The notes beneath the pieces are model-generated. The model did no database searches. It had not been told where the DNA came from and worked only from the letters and a program-made list of their open reading frames with translations. Below are positions 8,614-16,280 of a stretch of 42,986 bases of DNA, piece by piece (the stretch's first letter is position 1; each line of letters opens with the position of its first letter). This stretch comes from CAYSLU01 sp964431965 (GTDB lineage Bacteria > Verrucomicrobiota > Kiritimatiellia > CAIKKV01 > CAYSLU01). The DNA lies in NCBI GenBank assembly GCA_964431965.1, contig CAYSLU010000039.1, positions 1 to 42,986 on the forward strand, written 5' to 3'. Made by a program: the position numbers and the translations under genes.

Positions 8614-8849
8614 CGCCGGCCCGTGCTTTTGAGAGTCTCCAGGTCCTTCTGCGTCAGGTACACGCCCATCGTTTCGCGTACGGCCCGGGCGCGCTGTCCG
8701 ACGGCCTTTGCGTCGATGGCCGCGCCATGCATGATGCTCTCGAGCGTGATGATGATCTCCTTGTTCAGACTCCTTCCGTGCGCCTGCGCTCGCAACTTCA
8801 GCGACCGATGAACCGCCGGCGGAACGTCCTTGATTGTGATCGTACTCAT
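8610..8849 (-). CDS. Ribbon-helix-helix antitoxin (FitA/VapB-like)
   Basis: A 79-residue antitoxin. The N-terminus STITIKDVPPAVHRSLKLRAQAHGRSLNKEIIITLES is an Arc/FitA-type ribbon-helix-helix DNA-binding domain; the C-terminal part (QRARAVRETMGVYLTQKDLETLK) should bind the toxin. It is translationally coupled to the PIN toxin by an ATGA overlap. I chose the start at 8849 because the ribbon-helix-helix strand begins there and a promoter-like sequence lies just upstream; the upstream extension to 8957 is not domain-like. The mRNA is probably leaderless. Confidence 0.88.
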   Translation of the reverse strand: MSTITIKDVPPAVHRSLKLRAQAHGRSLNKEIIITLESIMHGAAIDAKAVGQRARAVRETMGVYLTQKDLETLKSTGRR

Positions 8850-8855
8850 GGCGCA

Positions 8856-8883
8856 ACCATATCGCATGCGGTTTGAATGTCGA
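8856..8883 (-). promoter_or_regulatory. Candidate promoter and palindromic operator of the second toxin-antitoxin operon
   Basis: On the minus strand TCGACA (8883-8878), a 16-base spacer and TATGGT (8861-8856) end 6 bases before the antitoxin ATG; there is no Shine-Dalgarno. The spacer contains the perfect 8-base palindrome CGCATGCG (8863-8870), a plausible binding site for the ribbon-helix-helix antitoxin. The layout mirrors that of the Phd-type operon at 4884. Confidence 0.42.
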
Positions 8884-9262
8884 GCCTTTGTTCCGGGTGA
8901 TCGTGCAGCGGTGAGTGGGCCTCCGCCAGCCATCGAGACCGGTGGACTCCAACGCACTAGACACAGCCGCGGGTCTTTGCCAGACGGTTCCGTTCAGCAG
9001 GGCCGGAGCCCAAAGGGGTGGCGTCGAGTAATTGTAGCCGATCAAGCGCAGGGATGAAATGAGTCGGCGATAGTGGCCATGGATCCCTCTGTACACTAAC
9101 TCGTCACACTTCAACGGCTACACTTACTCGCGTCCCATCGGCTGCTTCACAAGAACTCGCTTTTCTTGGCGGTGGGGCGGGCCTACCATGGCGCCCGTTT
9201 GTGTGGTCCGATCGCCGCGGGACATCGGCGGAGGCCGCACGCGCACAGGAGGCATGCAGCAC
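8884..9262. other. Intergenic stretch with no recognised gene
   Basis: About 380 bases between the divergent antitoxin and oxidoreductase genes. Minus-strand reading frames are open here but carry no recognisable domain, start context or ribosome-binding site. The only feature I see is AGGAGG at 9247-9252, the ribosome-binding site of the next gene. No RNA gene or terminator is evident. Confidence 0.5.
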
Positions 9263-10306
9263 ATGGCGAAGAGGCTTCGGATCGGGTTCGTCGGGGTCGG
9301 CGGGATCGCGCGCTACCAGATCGGCTTGTTCCAGAAGATTCCCGGCGTCGAGGTGGTGGCGGCGGCCGACGTCTCGGCGGACGCGCTGGCCAAGGTGAAG
9401 GAGCAGTTCTCGATCGGGCACGTGACGACCGACTGGCGCGAGCTGGTGCGGATGAAGAACGTGGACGCGGTCAGCGTCTGCACGCCGAACAAGCTGCACG
9501 CAGCGCCCACGATCGCGGCGCTGAAGGCTGGCAAGCATGTGCTGGTCGAGAAGCCCATGGCGATGAACGCGAAGGAAGCCGCGGCCATGGTGGCGGCGGG
9601 CCGGAAGGCGCGGCGGTTGCTGCAGATCGGGTTCCAGTGGCGGTTCACCCCCGCCGGCCAGCTCCTCATGAAGCAGCGGGCGGCCGGCAAGTTCGGGAAG
9701 ATCCTCTACGTGCGGTGCCAGGCGCTGCGCCGGCGCGGCATCCCGAACTGGGGCGTGTTCGGCCAGAAGTCCCTCCAGGGCGGCGGGCCCATGATCGACA
9801 TCGGCGTCCACATCCTCGAGGTCGCGCACGCCGTGATGGGATCGCCGCGGCCGGTTACGGCCCGCGGCTCCTGCTACACGTATCTCGGGAACCGCAAGTC
9901 CGAGGCGCTGTGCGCGTGGGACAACTGGGACCACAAGACCTACACCGTCGAGGATCTGGCGGTGGGCTTCCTGAAGTTCGCCGACGGCGCCTCGCTGGTG
10001 ATCGAGTCCAGCTTCGCGGCGCACATCGAGAAGGACGTCTTTACGTTCCAGATCATGGGCACGAAGGGCGGGGCGACGATGGACCCACTGAAGCTCTTCG
10101 GCGACGACTCCGGCTACATGCTCACGTCTGAGCCGGCCTTTGCCGGAACCTGGGATGCGTTCGACCGGAAGCTGCGGCACTTCGTGGACTGCGTGCGCGA
10201 CGGCAAGCGGTGCGAGGCGCCGGGCGAGGACGGGCTGGCCGTGCAGCAGATGCTGGACGCCATCTATCGGTCGGCCGAGCTGGATCGCGAGGTCGTGATC
10301 CGGTGA
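9263..10306 (+). CDS. Gfo/Idh/MocA family oxidoreductase
   Basis: A 347-residue NAD(P)-dependent sugar or inositol oxidoreductase acting in the cytoplasm; the substrate is unknown. The N-terminal Rossmann fold shows GFVGVGGIARYQI, the family EKPMAMN motif follows at about residue 95, and the C-terminal alpha/beta domain has GGGPMIDIGVHILEVA with the usual Asp and His. I chose the ATG at 9263 because AGGAGG lies 10 bases upstream and the Rossmann strand starts immediately (MAKRLRIGFVG). The ATG at 9254 is one base from that site and so too close. It leads a forward series of glycan-related genes and is separated by 168 bases from DAHP synthase. Confidence 0.9.
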   Translation: MAKRLRIGFVGVGGIARYQIGLFQKIPGVEVVAAADVSADALAKVKEQFSIGHVTTDWRELVRMKNVDAVSVCTPNKLHAAPTIAALKAGKHVLVEKPMAMNAKEAAAMVAAGRKARRLLQIGFQWRFTPAGQLLMKQRAAGKFGKILYVRCQALRRRGIPNWGVFGQKSLQGGGPMIDIGVHILEVAHAVMGSPRPVTARGSCYTYLGNRKSEALCAWDNWDHKTYTVEDLAVGFLKFADGASLVIESSFAAHIEKDVFTFQIMGTKGGATMDPLKLFGDDSGYMLTSEPAFAGTWDAFDRKLRHFVDCVRDGKRCEAPGEDGLAVQQMLDAIYRSAELDREVVIR

Positions 10307-10392
10307 CGGCCAGCCGTTCGCACGATGGTCGGCGCGCTATCCGGACTACGGGCTGAAGCGACGAACATCGACACGTCCCGGCGTTTGTAGTG

Positions 10393-10406
10393 CGGCCTTC
10401 AGGCCG
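10393..10406. repeat. Small perfect hairpin (CGGCCT-TC-AGGCCG)
   Basis: A 6-bp stem with a two-base loop in the 168-base gap between the oxidoreductase and DAHP synthase, followed by TTCT. It could be a weak terminator or a single REP-like unit; no second copy was noticed in the window. Confidence 0.4.
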
Positions 10407-10474
10407 TTCTGAGGCCATAGCGAGAAGAGGTGGGTGACGGCATCGCCGGCGGCGGCCGGCGTGGAGGTCGGAAC

Positions 10475-11467
10475 ATGCTCATCGTGATGTCGTCGTCGGC
10501 CACCGCGGAGCAGGTGGCCGGAGTGATGGAGGCCGTGCGGTCGATGGGCCTGCGGCCCGAGCCGGTCCCGGGGGCGCAGCGCACCGCCATCTGCGTGCTG
10601 GGCAACAAGGGGCCGGTGGACACCGCCGTGTTTGAGGTGCTGCCCGGCGTCAAGGAGTGCATACCGGTCACCAAGCCATACAAGCTGGTGAGCCGCGACA
10701 CGCAGGCCCCGGACACGGTTGTCGAGGTGCGCGGCGTCCGGATCGGCGGCGGGAATCCCCTTGTGATGGTCGCGGGGCCGTGCGCGGTCGAGTCGCGCGA
10801 GCAGCTCTTCCGGACCGCCGAGGCGCTGGCGCAGCGCGGCGTGCGCCTCCTGCGCGCCGGCGCGTTCAAGCCGCGCACCTCGCCGTACGCCTTCCAGGGG
10901 CTCGGCGTGCCGGGGCTGGAGCTGCTGGCCGAGGCGCGCGAGCGGTTCGGGCTCGGCATCGTGACCGAGGCGATCGACCACGAGAACTTTGCCGTCGTCG
11001 AGCAGTACGTGGACGTCGTCCAGATCGGCGCGCGGAACATGCAGAACTTCTCGCTCCTGCGCCGCGCGGGCGAGAGCCGCCGGCCGGTGCTGCTGAAGCG
11101 CGGCATGGCGGCCACGATCGACGAGTGGCTGATGGCGGCCGAGTACATCCTGGCGGGGGGCAACCGGTCGGTCATCCTGTGCGAGCGGGGCGTCCGCACA
11201 TTCGCCGATCACACGCGCAACACGCTCGACCTCAGCTCGATCCCGTTCGTGAAGCGCGTCAGCCACCTGCCGATCGTCGTCGATCCCAGCCACGCGGCGG
11301 GCACATGGGAGTTCGTGATCCCGCTGTCGCTGGGCGCGAAGGGCGTGGGGGCGGACGGGCTGCTGGTCGAAGTGCACCCGGATCCGGCGCGCGCGCTGAG
11401 CGACGGGCCGCAGTCGCTGACCATCGCGCGCTTTGACGAGCTGCTGGGCCGACTGGCCAAGGCGTGA
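10475..11467 (+). CDS. aroF: 3-deoxy-7-phosphoheptulonate (DAHP) synthase, type I-beta
   Basis: A 330-residue enzyme that condenses phosphoenolpyruvate and erythrose 4-phosphate, the first step of the shikimate pathway. Residues ~1-75 are an ACT/ferredoxin-like regulatory domain (MLIVMSSSATAEQVAGVMEA). The TIM barrel follows with the family blocks AGPCAVES, RAGAFKPRTSPYAFQG, IGARNMQNFSLL, KRGMAATIDEWLMAAEYI, CERGVRTF and VDPSHAAG. Start 10475 has GGAGG seven bases upstream. It ends 7 bases before the GH123-like gene, so it probably shares a transcript with glycan-degradation genes, an unexpected partner for an aromatic amino acid enzyme. Confidence 0.95.
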   Translation: MLIVMSSSATAEQVAGVMEAVRSMGLRPEPVPGAQRTAICVLGNKGPVDTAVFEVLPGVKECIPVTKPYKLVSRDTQAPDTVVEVRGVRIGGGNPLVMVAGPCAVESREQLFRTAEALAQRGVRLLRAGAFKPRTSPYAFQGLGVPGLELLAEARERFGLGIVTEAIDHENFAVVEQYVDVVQIGARNMQNFSLLRRAGESRRPVLLKRGMAATIDEWLMAAEYILAGGNRSVILCERGVRTFADHTRNTLDLSSIPFVKRVSHLPIVVDPSHAAGTWEFVIPLSLGAKGVGADGLLVEVHPDPARALSDGPQSLTIARFDELLGRLAKA

Positions 11468-11474
11468 GGGCGTG

Positions 11475-13061
11475 ATGAAGCTGGCTGTCTGGACCGAGTC
11501 AAGCATGCGGCGGGTGCTTCCGGCGGCCGAGCCTCCGGCCGGCGCCGGCGCGGCGATCCGGCTGGACCTGGCGCGGGGCGAGTCGGGCAGCGCGCAGGTC
11601 CTCCTGCGCGCGGCGGGCGAGGCCGTGCGCGACGTGCGGATCGAGATGGACGGTCTCATGCGGGCGGACGGCCGAGCCCGGATCGAGCCGGACTCGATCG
11701 AGTGGCATCAGGTCGGGTTCGTGCGCGTAGGCGAGACGAAGCACCCGTACAAGCGCGCCCGGACCCTGCCGCCGGGCTGGTATCCCGACCCGCTGCTGCC
11801 GGTGCCCGCGTTCGATCTCCAGCCCGACTTCACGCAGCCGGTGTGGGTCACCGTCAGCGTGCCCCGGGATGCGCCGCCGGGCGAGTACGCCGGCGCCCTC
11901 CGGATCCGGGCCCCGGGTTGCGAATCGATGTCGGCTCCGCTCCGCGTCCGCATACACGGCGCGGTCCTGGCGCCGGGCGCGGGGCGCTTCCGGACGAGCT
12001 TCGACCTGCTGGGCGGATTTCTGGAGCAGCACTACGGCAAGCCCGTGCCGCGCGCGATCTACCGGCGGTATGGCGAGTACCTGCTGCGGCATCGCCTCAA
12101 CCCCGACGACTTTTCGCGGAGCGATCCCCCGGACCTCGAGGATCTGCGCCACTTCGCCGGGCTGGGCCTGAACAGCTTCTGCGTCATCAATCTGGCGAAG
12201 CACCGGGGCGAGAGCATCCGCGGCGGGCTCAACAGCCCGCCCGAGTGGTACACCGAGGCGAACTGGAACGAGCTTGAGCGCCGGCTCGCGCCGCTTATCC
12301 GGGCCTTGAAGGCCGACCGCGCGCTCCGGGACAAGGCGTATGTCCACGGGTTCGACGAGCGAGACATCGACACGCACGGCGACGCGATGCGCCTGTTCTT
12401 CGGACGCGTGAAGGATCGCTGGGGGCTGCCGACGCTGACGACCTCGCACATCCCGACCGACCCGGCCGTGCTGCGCGACCTGCGCGTCGACTGGCTGTGC
12501 CCCATCTTCGCCCAGTACGTCTACTCCTACGACTACGACAAGGCCGAGCGCGCGCGGGCCGCGGGTTTCAAGGTCTGGTCCTACATCAGCCTGGAGCCCT
12601 ATGCGCCGTTTCCGAACTGGCGGCTCGACTCCCCGCTCATGGAGGCGCGGACGATCGGGTGGCAGGCGTTCCACCAGAAGATGGACGGGTTTCTCTACTG
12701 GGGGCTGAACGTCTGGCAAGGCGCGCACAGCGACCGGGTCGTTGACCCCGCGCGTGCCGGCGGGCCACTGCTCGACTTCGGCGTCACGTGCCCGGACGCG
12801 TCGCATGACTGGCTGCACGGCGACGGCGTGCTGCTCTACCCGGGGGCCGACGGCCCGATCGGCAGCATGCGCCTGGCGAACATCCGCGACGGCCTGCAGG
12901 ACTACGAGCTGCTCGCCATGCTCCGCGACCGGTCCGGCGACGCGGAGTCGGCCCGTGCGGCCGCTCAGCCCGTGACGGGGGGGCTCGACCGGTTCACCGC
13001 CGACCCGGCGGATATCGAGGGTGCGCGCCGCCGCGTGCTCGAAGCGCTGCGGCCCGCGTGA
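11475..13061 (+). CDS. DUF4091 / GH123-like glycoside hydrolase
   Basis: A 528-residue protein resembling DUF4091 and family GH123, whose characterised members remove beta-linked N-acetylgalactosamine by substrate-assisted catalysis. An N-terminal beta-sandwich (residues ~1-165) precedes a TIM-barrel-like region. The adjacent Asp294-Glu295 in YVHGFDERDID fit the GH123 catalytic pair, where Glu is the acid and Asp orients the acetamido group. Late signatures are MDGFLYWGLNVW and LANIRDGLQDYELLAML, a hallmark of DUF4091 proteins. No signal peptide is visible, so action is probably cytoplasmic. It lies 7 bases after DAHP synthase and 24 bases before the next gene. Substrate identity is inferred. 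Confidence 0.8.
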   Translation: MKLAVWTESSMRRVLPAAEPPAGAGAAIRLDLARGESGSAQVLLRAAGEAVRDVRIEMDGLMRADGRARIEPDSIEWHQVGFVRVGETKHPYKRARTLPPGWYPDPLLPVPAFDLQPDFTQPVWVTVSVPRDAPPGEYAGALRIRAPGCESMSAPLRVRIHGAVLAPGAGRFRTSFDLLGGFLEQHYGKPVPRAIYRRYGEYLLRHRLNPDDFSRSDPPDLEDLRHFAGLGLNSFCVINLAKHRGESIRGGLNSPPEWYTEANWNELERRLAPLIRALKADRALRDKAYVHGFDERDIDTHGDAMRLFFGRVKDRWGLPTLTTSHIPTDPAVLRDLRVDWLCPIFAQYVYSYDYDKAERARAAGFKVWSYISLEPYAPFPNWRLDSPLMEARTIGWQAFHQKMDGFLYWGLNVWQGAHSDRVVDPARAGGPLLDFGVTCPDASHDWLHGDGVLLYPGADGPIGSMRLANIRDGLQDYELLAMLRDRSGDAESARAAAQPVTGGLDRFTADPADIEGARRRVLEALRPA

Positions 13062-13085
13062 GCATCCGGGCAGAAAGGTACAAAG

Positions 13086-14849
13086 ATGACGACTGAGTCT
13101 TCCTGTCGGGATGTGTTGCGCGACGTGCTGGTAGAGGCGACCCGCCAGAGCCTGGCCCGCCAGGACCCGGACGGAGGCATGACGCGGGCGCACGTGGGAT
13201 CGCACCTGATCCACGTCATGGGCGTCTGCTATGGCGAGGCGTGGCCGGGCAACCCGTACCATCGCAGCCCGGACGTGCTGCAGGCGATCGTGCGACTGGG
13301 CGACCGTGTGCTTGGATGCTTCGATCCCGCTCGGGGGTTCGCGATCAAGGGTAACGGCGAATTCAACGGGTGGGACGAGTGGCTGATGATCAAGTGGATG
13401 GAGACGGCGCAGATCGCGCGCGCCGACCTTCCGCCCGGCGTCTACGAGCGCTGGACACCCCCGTACCTGGCCCTGGCCGAGCACGTCATGGCCATGTGCA
13501 TCGATATGGACACGTTCGACGGCGCGATACCGAACCACGGGGTCTGGGCCGGCGTATACCTGTACCGGGTGGGCCAGCTCCTCGAGGTGTCGCGGTACCG
13601 CGACATGGGAGCGCTCATCATGGAGCGGGTTATCGGCAGCCAGACGGCCGACGGCTGTTTCCGCGAGTTCCAGTCGGCCGCGCTCATGCAGGGCACGCCG
13701 GTCACGATCTACAACATCATCAGCGCCCTTGCGATCGACATGTACCGCGGCTACAGCGGCGATCCCGCGGCCGCCGCCGCGCTCGAGCGGGCATGGCACT
13801 GGTTCTACGACTACCTGTTCCCGGACTTCTCGACGCCGCCGAACCTGGACTTCCGGATGGCGTACCACGCGGCGAACCGGGGCGACGTCCTGCCGGCCTT
13901 CTTCATGAACCAGCCCGAGGGGGCGCGGATCGCGCGGCTGGCGCTGGCCGCCGTGCGCGCGCGGCTCGATGCCGACCCGCTTGCGCTCAGCGGCCATTCG
14001 CTCGGATTCCTGTCGCTGCAGTACGACAAGCTCGAGGCCCGCGTTGAGGAGCGCGAGCCGCGGTGGCCCGAGTTCCGCCGGATGGCGGCCGCCGAGGCCG
14101 GCATGCGGCGGCGCAACGGCTGGCACGCGTGCCTGTCCGGGCTGACCAACGCGGGGAACTCGAACGTGGGCCTGCGGCTGTTCGGTCAGGAGCGGCAGGA
14201 CGCCGTGGCCCTCTACCATGAGCGCGAGGGGCTGATCATCGGGTCGGCTCACTCGATGATCCAGGAGGAGTTCTCGACGTTCGTGTTCTACGAGACGGGC
14301 GCCGCCCGCTACCTGCCGGATGAGGCGTACCTGAAGAGCAGCCCGGCCCTGGACACGATGCTGCTGCGCTACGGGGGCAACGTGGGAGCCGTCTCGGTCG
14401 ACACGCGCGAGGCGGGCCAGGCGGCGATCATCCTTTCGCTTCACGGCGAGCGGGGACACAGCGCCACGCGCGGCCCGGGGCATACGATGACGGCGATGGC
14501 CGCGCGCGCGCACCTGGCGCTGCGGCTGAAAACCGGGCAGGTGGTCCGGCTGGGCGAGCGTGAGTGGACGCTGGGGGAGAGCGACGAGACCGTTCTGCGC
14601 ATCGCGGTTCCGGCCGGCGCCGAGCTGTCCTTCGGCGGATGGGCACTGGCGGCCGATGCCCCCTGGGAGTGGCGCTGGCCCATGCGGACGTACAACCCGT
14701 ACGGGCTGCTGGCGCCCGGCGAGCGGCTGGGGCTGGCCGAGACCGTTCTCTTCACGCGTATCACCACGTCAGAAGGCGGCAACGCCCCGCGACCGACGGT
14801 CGCCTTCCGCGTGGTGCTGCGACATGACTCCGGGAGGACTCAGGCATGA
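13086..14849 (+). CDS. Predicted alpha/alpha-toroid carbohydrate-active protein, function unknown
   Basis: A 587-residue protein I cannot place in a named family. The first ~400 residues are helical with aromatic, His- and Asn-rich turns (GNGEFNGWDEWLMIKWMETAQ, IPNHGVWAGVYLYRVGQLLE, LTNAGNSNVGLRLFG). The rest is beta-rich (VGAVSVDTREAGQAAIILSLHG, VVRLGEREWTLGESDETVLRI). This helix-toroid then beta-sandwich layout is that of heparinase/chondroitinase-type lyases and some glycosidases, so a polysaccharide lyase role is plausible but unproven. No signal peptide is visible. The stop overlaps the sulfatase start by ATGA, so the two are translationally coupled and probably work on the same sulfated substrate. 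Confidence 0.6.
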   Translation: MTTESSCRDVLRDVLVEATRQSLARQDPDGGMTRAHVGSHLIHVMGVCYGEAWPGNPYHRSPDVLQAIVRLGDRVLGCFDPARGFAIKGNGEFNGWDEWLMIKWMETAQIARADLPPGVYERWTPPYLALAEHVMAMCIDMDTFDGAIPNHGVWAGVYLYRVGQLLEVSRYRDMGALIMERVIGSQTADGCFREFQSAALMQGTPVTIYNIISALAIDMYRGYSGDPAAAAALERAWHWFYDYLFPDFSTPPNLDFRMAYHAANRGDVLPAFFMNQPEGARIARLALAAVRARLDADPLALSGHSLGFLSLQYDKLEARVEEREPRWPEFRRMAAAEAGMRRRNGWHACLSGLTNAGNSNVGLRLFGQERQDAVALYHEREGLIIGSAHSMIQEEFSTFVFYETGAARYLPDEAYLKSSPALDTMLLRYGGNVGAVSVDTREAGQAAIILSLHGERGHSATRGPGHTMTAMAARAHLALRLKTGQVVRLGEREWTLGESDETVLRIAVPAGAELSFGGWALAADAPWEWRWPMRTYNPYGLLAPGERLGLAETVLFTRITTSEGGNAPRPTVAFRVVLRHDSGRTQA

Positions 14850-16255
14850 GCGCTCGCCCGAACATCCTGTTCCTGATGACCGATCACACGAACGCCCAGG
14901 CGCTGGCGCCGGGGAGCCCCTGCCGGACGCCGCACCTCGATGCGCTGGCCGGCGACGGCGTGCGCTTCGGCCGCTGCTACACGACCAACGCCATCTGCTC
15001 GCCGGCGCGAGCATCCCTCATGACGGGCCTTTACCCGTCCACGCACGGTATGTGGGACTGCACGCACACGCAGCGGCGGGAGTGGGTCGACGTGCCGGCG
15101 TCCCGGTTCACTTACTTCTCGCAAGAGCTGGCCACGGCCGGCTACCGGAACGGCTACTTCGGCAAGTGGCATGTCGAGCAGAGCCTGCGCCTGCAGGACT
15201 TCGGATGGCACGAGCATGACCACACGACCGGAGGGGCGAGGTGCCAGCCGGCCCCGGATTCGCGTGTGATCGTCAAGACCGAGGGCTACCCGGACTACGT
15301 GCTGGCCGGCGTCGATGAGAGCGCTGGCGAGGTCCGCCATCCGGTGTTCGAGCAGGGGATCGATTTCATCCGGCGGCATGCCCGGACGGGTTCGCCGTTC
15401 TGCTGCTTCGTGTCCGCCTCGGAGCCGCACGACCCGTACATCCCGCCCCGGCGGTTCTGGGACATGTACAACCTTGGCGCCATCCCGCTCAGCCCTACGC
15501 TGCACGACGACCCGGCGGGGAAGCCCGAGGTCGTCGCGCGCATGCGGGCGGTGTGGCGCGGGCTGAGCGATGACGAGTGGCGGCGCGTGACGGCCGCGTA
15601 CTGGGCCACGATCACGTTCATGGACAGCGAAGTGGGCCGCATCCTTCAGGTGCTGAGGGAGACCGGCCAGTACGACAACACGATCGTCGTGTTCACCAGC
15701 GACCACGGCGACATGCTCGGGGGGCACGGGCTGGTCACCAAGGGCGTCGGCACCTCCTACGAGGAGGTCTACAACATCCCGCTGATCATCCGGGCCCCGG
15801 GCATGGCGGGCGGCCGCGAGGAGAGCGGCGCCCTCGTCGGCATGGTCGACCTGGCTCCGACGCTGCTCGACCTGTGCGGCGCCGGGGCGATCGCGGCGGC
15901 GCAGGGGCGCAGCCTCCGGCCGGTGCTCGAAGGGCGGCACGCGCCCGCCGGGTGGCAGGACGCGTACGCCGAGTTTTTCGGCCAGCGGTTCGTCTACACG
16001 CAGCGGATCGTCTGGCACGCGAACTGGAAATACGTCTTCAACCCGGGCGGGATCGACGAGCTGTACGACCTCGGGTCCGATCCCCACGAGCGGCGCAACC
16101 TGGCGGCCGATCCGGCCAGCCGGGCCGTGCTGGTGGAGATGTGTCGGCGGATGTGGCGCAAGATGGAAGAGATCGGCGACGCATCGTTGCTGCGCACCGG
16201 CTACGCGACGCTGCGGACGGCGCCCTGCGGTCCTCTTTCCACGCCATCCAGCTGA
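14846..16255 (+). CDS. Sulfatase (Cys-type, CSPAR motif)
   Basis: A 469-residue type I sulfatase that hydrolyses sulfate esters, probably on a glycan. The CSPAR sequence places Cys51 for conversion to formylglycine. Other active-site features are Asp13 in LMTDHTN, Lys107 and His109 in YFGKWHVE, His195 in SEPHDPY, Asp286-His287 in FTSDHGDMLGGHG and Lys299. The first metal site reads Asp-His rather than the common Asp-Asp. There is no signal peptide: the protein begins MSARPNILFLMTD, right at the first core strand, so it appears cytoplasmic. The start overlaps the previous gene by ATGA and has GGGAGG upstream. An activating enzyme is required; the only candidates nearby, a SUMF1-like protein and radical SAM proteins, are not clear sulfatase maturases. 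Confidence 0.92.
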   Translation: MSARPNILFLMTDHTNAQALAPGSPCRTPHLDALAGDGVRFGRCYTTNAICSPARASLMTGLYPSTHGMWDCTHTQRREWVDVPASRFTYFSQELATAGYRNGYFGKWHVEQSLRLQDFGWHEHDHTTGGARCQPAPDSRVIVKTEGYPDYVLAGVDESAGEVRHPVFEQGIDFIRRHARTGSPFCCFVSASEPHDPYIPPRRFWDMYNLGAIPLSPTLHDDPAGKPEVVARMRAVWRGLSDDEWRRVTAAYWATITFMDSEVGRILQVLRETGQYDNTIVVFTSDHGDMLGGHGLVTKGVGTSYEEVYNIPLIIRAPGMAGGREESGALVGMVDLAPTLLDLCGAGAIAAAQGRSLRPVLEGRHAPAGWQDAYAEFFGQRFVYTQRIVWHANWKYVFNPGGIDELYDLGSDPHERRNLAADPASRAVLVEMCRRMWRKMEEIGDASLLRTGYATLRTAPCGPLSTPSS

Positions 16256-16280
16256 GCCCGGCGCCCTCGGTCGCGCGGCG

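Noticed and set aside
8614..9114. An upstream extension of the second PIN toxin
   Set aside because: It overlaps the antitoxin in another frame; the PIN fold begins exactly at the ATG that overlaps the antitoxin stop.
10393..10406. The CGGCCT-TC-AGGCCG hairpin as a riboswitch or attenuator of DAHP synthase
   Set aside because: Too small, with no leader peptide, alternative stem or ligand-type conserved core visible.
11499..14513. A 1004-codon open frame on the minus strand opposite the GH123-like and toroid genes
   Set aside because: It is Arg/His/Pro-rich with no domain, start context or ribosome-binding site; long antisense frames are expected in such GC-rich coding DNA.
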